Assembly: GCF_008727875.1 (NCBI RefSeq)
Contig: NZ_VTWS01000002.1
Location: 558,001 to 622,000, forward strand
From: Larkinella humicola
Lineage (GTDB): Bacteria; Bacteroidota; Bacteroidia; Cytophagales; Spirosomataceae
Length of the DNA: 64,000 bases
Direction: 5' to 3'
The translations under genes were made by a program, and so were the position numbers. Below are positions 62,667 through 64,000 of the stretch, in pieces (the first letter of the stretch is position 1; the number at the start of each line of letters is the position of its first letter). Under the pieces are notes generated by a model that saw nothing but the letters and a program-made list of their open reading frames with translations, had not been told where the DNA came from and made no database searches.

Positions 62667-62921
62667 ATGAACTTAGAAGAATTGGTTGAATTAATAGATA
62701 CTAAAGAGGATTTTATATCTTTTGTTGCCGCTTTAATCAATGATTTAAAAAACAATCCTGATACATGGGGAAATAGGACTCTTTTCAACTACCTCGAAGC
62801 CCTTCAAAGTTGGACTGAGGATATGGACGGCTATTATTATAATAAGAACATATCAGTTCCTAAAGATGTTAATTGGAGAGTTTTTGCCAACATACTTATT
62901 GCCGCAAAGGTATATGAGTAA
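62667..62921 (+). CDS. putative immunity protein for the Rhs toxin (DUF7660-like)
   Basis: The 84-residue acidic, helical protein contains DFISFVAALINDLKNNPDTW, LFNYLEALQSWTEDMDGYYY and NWRVFANILIAAKVYE, a pattern that I believe matches the DUF7660 family, often found behind Rhs-type toxins. It has no signal or membrane segment, as expected for a cytoplasmic inhibitor. It starts 23 bp after the rhs stop codon and is AT-rich like the toxin tip. Its role is inferred from position and composition. Confidence 0.75.
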   Translation: MNLEELVELIDTKEDFISFVAALINDLKNNPDTWGNRTLFNYLEALQSWTEDMDGYYYNKNISVPKDVNWRVFANILIAAKVYE

Positions 62922-63117
62922 CATGCTGTTGGTGCCGATCAATGGCGTTTTAAAGTGTATTATTTTATCCGGTAGTTTACAACTTTTCTGACTTTAAACG
63001 ACCAATTCGACATCTACGTTTTTTTGAATTCTGAGACTCGAATAAAACTATAAAATCGGTAGAGATTCGGGGCTGGCGAATTGTTCTTTGATATACGCAA
63101 CAAGCTAACATAATTAT
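62922..63117. other. AT-rich spacer between immunity gene and orphan Rhs tip
   Basis: These 196 bp hold no ORF of note. They end with TAG in frame directly before the second Rhs sequence. No clear promoter, start codon or integrase site was found in them. Confidence 0.5.
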
Positions 63118-63294
63118 AGCAAACGGAGTACTACGGTTTTGGTCTGGCGGTGCTGCGGCAAGGCGATGTCAACACCAATAAGTACCTCTACAACGGCAAG
63201 GAGCAGCAGTTGCAAACCCCCTGGCTGGATTATGGGGCCCGGATGTACGATCCGACGATTGGGCGATGGAGTGTGGTCGATCCGCTGGCGGATG
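63118..63294. repeat. direct repeat of the Rhs core end (second copy of 61709-61885)
   Basis: The 177 bp here match 61709-61885 with seven differences by eye, all of them silent third-position changes. The repeat encodes the end of the Rhs core, from QTEYYGFG to VVDPLAD. Beyond 63294 the two copies diverge completely. Confidence 0.93.
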
Positions 63295-63998
63295 AACCAG
63301 CACAAATAGATAAGTCCCCCTATGCCTACGGATGGAACAATCCTATCAAATATACCGACCCCGATGGAAGGTGTCCAGACTGCCCAGGAGAGAATGGCGA
63401 AATAGGTATGATGATAGGGGCGGCTATGTTGAGCCTAAAAAACTCAATTATGACCCTTGGCTATAATGCAGGTGATGCGTTGGGTATTACGCCTACTGCC
63501 CAAGGTATGAAGTGGGAAGCGGTAGAAAGGAGAGTAGGCGAAAAGTACGAAACTGTGATTGAGCAAGTACCACGGCAAGGCTTTTTGAAAGATGCAGGTG
63601 GACACTTATTAGACGGTCTCAATGCCGTAGCGGCTGTATCGCCTACCAGTGGCACAACCAAAGGACTCTTAGCTAAAACCGTACCCAATGGCGTAGTAAC
63701 AAGTTCGGCAGTCAAAGCAGCAAAAGAAACATTAGGTAATCCTTTTAAAGGGAAAACGTTAGAACAGGTGCAACAAGGGTTTGAAAAACAGGTACAATCG
63801 GGTAAATTGAAGGCTGCCTATACCGACCCAGTGAGTGGCTCAAAGTCCTATGTAAATCCCAAGAGTAAATACTCTTACAATGTTGATACTGGATTAAGTG
63901 GCAAAACAGGGGCAAAGGTTGAACCACCTCATGTAGATGTAAATTACCCAAATCCTAAGCCTAAAAATGTAGAACCCAAACGCAAATTTTTCTTTTAA
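63120..63998 (+). pseudogene. orphan Rhs C-terminal module with a different toxin tip, no start of its own
   Basis: The frame is open from 63120, directly after an in-frame TAG, and runs 292 codons to the stop at 63996-63998. The first 58 residues repeat the Rhs core end (QTEYYGFGLAVLRQGDVN to VVDPLAD), then AYGWNNPIKYTDPDG ends the core. The remaining 210 residues are new: a Gly/Ala helical part (MMIGAAMLSLKNSIM), a PT-like hinge and a C-terminal toxin-like domain with GNPFKGKTLEQVQQGFEKQ, KSYVNPKSKYSYNVDTGLSG and PPHVDVNYPNPKP. No promoter or good start exists; a GTG at 63150 is poor. It is probably a silent cassette for recombination into the rhs gene. Its immunity gene would lie beyond the window. 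Confidence 0.88.
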
Positions 63999-64000
63999 TA

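Noticed and set aside
63150-63998. Orphan Rhs tip as an independent gene starting with GTG at 63150
   Set aside because: The GTG lies inside the conserved Rhs core repeat and no promoter precedes it; a start-less cassette explains it better.

Overview
The window is a 64 kb chromosomal piece of a Bacteroidota bacterium, most likely of the Cytophagales (Spirosoma/Larkinella-like). This rests on two adjacent SusC/SusD outer-membrane pairs, lipoproteins with acidic residues after the lipobox Cys, promoters of the TTG-N19/20-TAnnTTTG type, the near absence of Shine-Dalgarno sequences, several TTG starts and a DUF6443-type Rhs protein. Coding GC content looks mid-50s, with AT-rich islands. Genus is inference; no rRNA or tRNA gene was recognised.

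Layout. 1-9.9 kb: a 5'-truncated SusC, its SusD, then a second SusC-SusD-lipoprotein operon ending at a strong bidirectional terminator. 9.9-15 kb (minus strand): an SMP-30-like lactonase, an SDR, a MarR regulator, and an arginine deiminase/CtlX-like amidinohydrolase pair. 15.2-20.7 kb: sufC-sufD-sufS-[toxin-antitoxin pair]-sufE-sufT-like, then a bacilliredoxin; sufB is missing. 20.8-27.5 kb: Wzi-like barrel, dipeptidase, SDR, thioesterase, Ppx/GppA phosphatase, rpsU and a Xer recombinase. 27.5-35.9 kb: a complete ebo metabolite-traffic cluster (eboA, then eboBCDEF), split by two minus-strand envelope genes. 36-39.8 kb: tandem stress-type SDRs, hpf and metK. 39.9-47.6 kb (minus): a tightly coupled DUF4159-MoxR-DUF58-BatA-membrane protein operon. 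47.7-54.2 kb (minus): two tandem TldD/TldE protease pairs. 54.4-59.2 kb (minus): three exported proteins that look carbohydrate-active (SGNH hydrolase, beta-helix protein, acetyl-esterase-like hydrolase). 59.4-64 kb: a polymorphic-toxin locus with a full-length Rhs protein, a small putative immunity gene, and a start-less second Rhs C-terminus carrying a different toxin tip.

The least explained feature is a set of long intergenic inverted repeats present in most gaps, including gaps inside operons (suf, ebo, MoxR/Bat, tldDE). Their arms differ in sequence from copy to copy, but many are built from degenerate 7- or 10-nt units. Four copies share a central GGCTGACGC core. In one, the two arms differ by exactly one 7-nt unit. 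They are described individually and as a family.

Functional links: suf genes and bacilliredoxin concern Fe-S assembly and redox control; arginine deiminase plus CtlX form an arginine/citrulline route; EboA-F should move or process a precursor metabolite, whose biosynthetic genes are not in view; the SusCD pairs and the 54-59 kb enzymes concern glycan use. All assignments come from reading the sequence; no database search was run.
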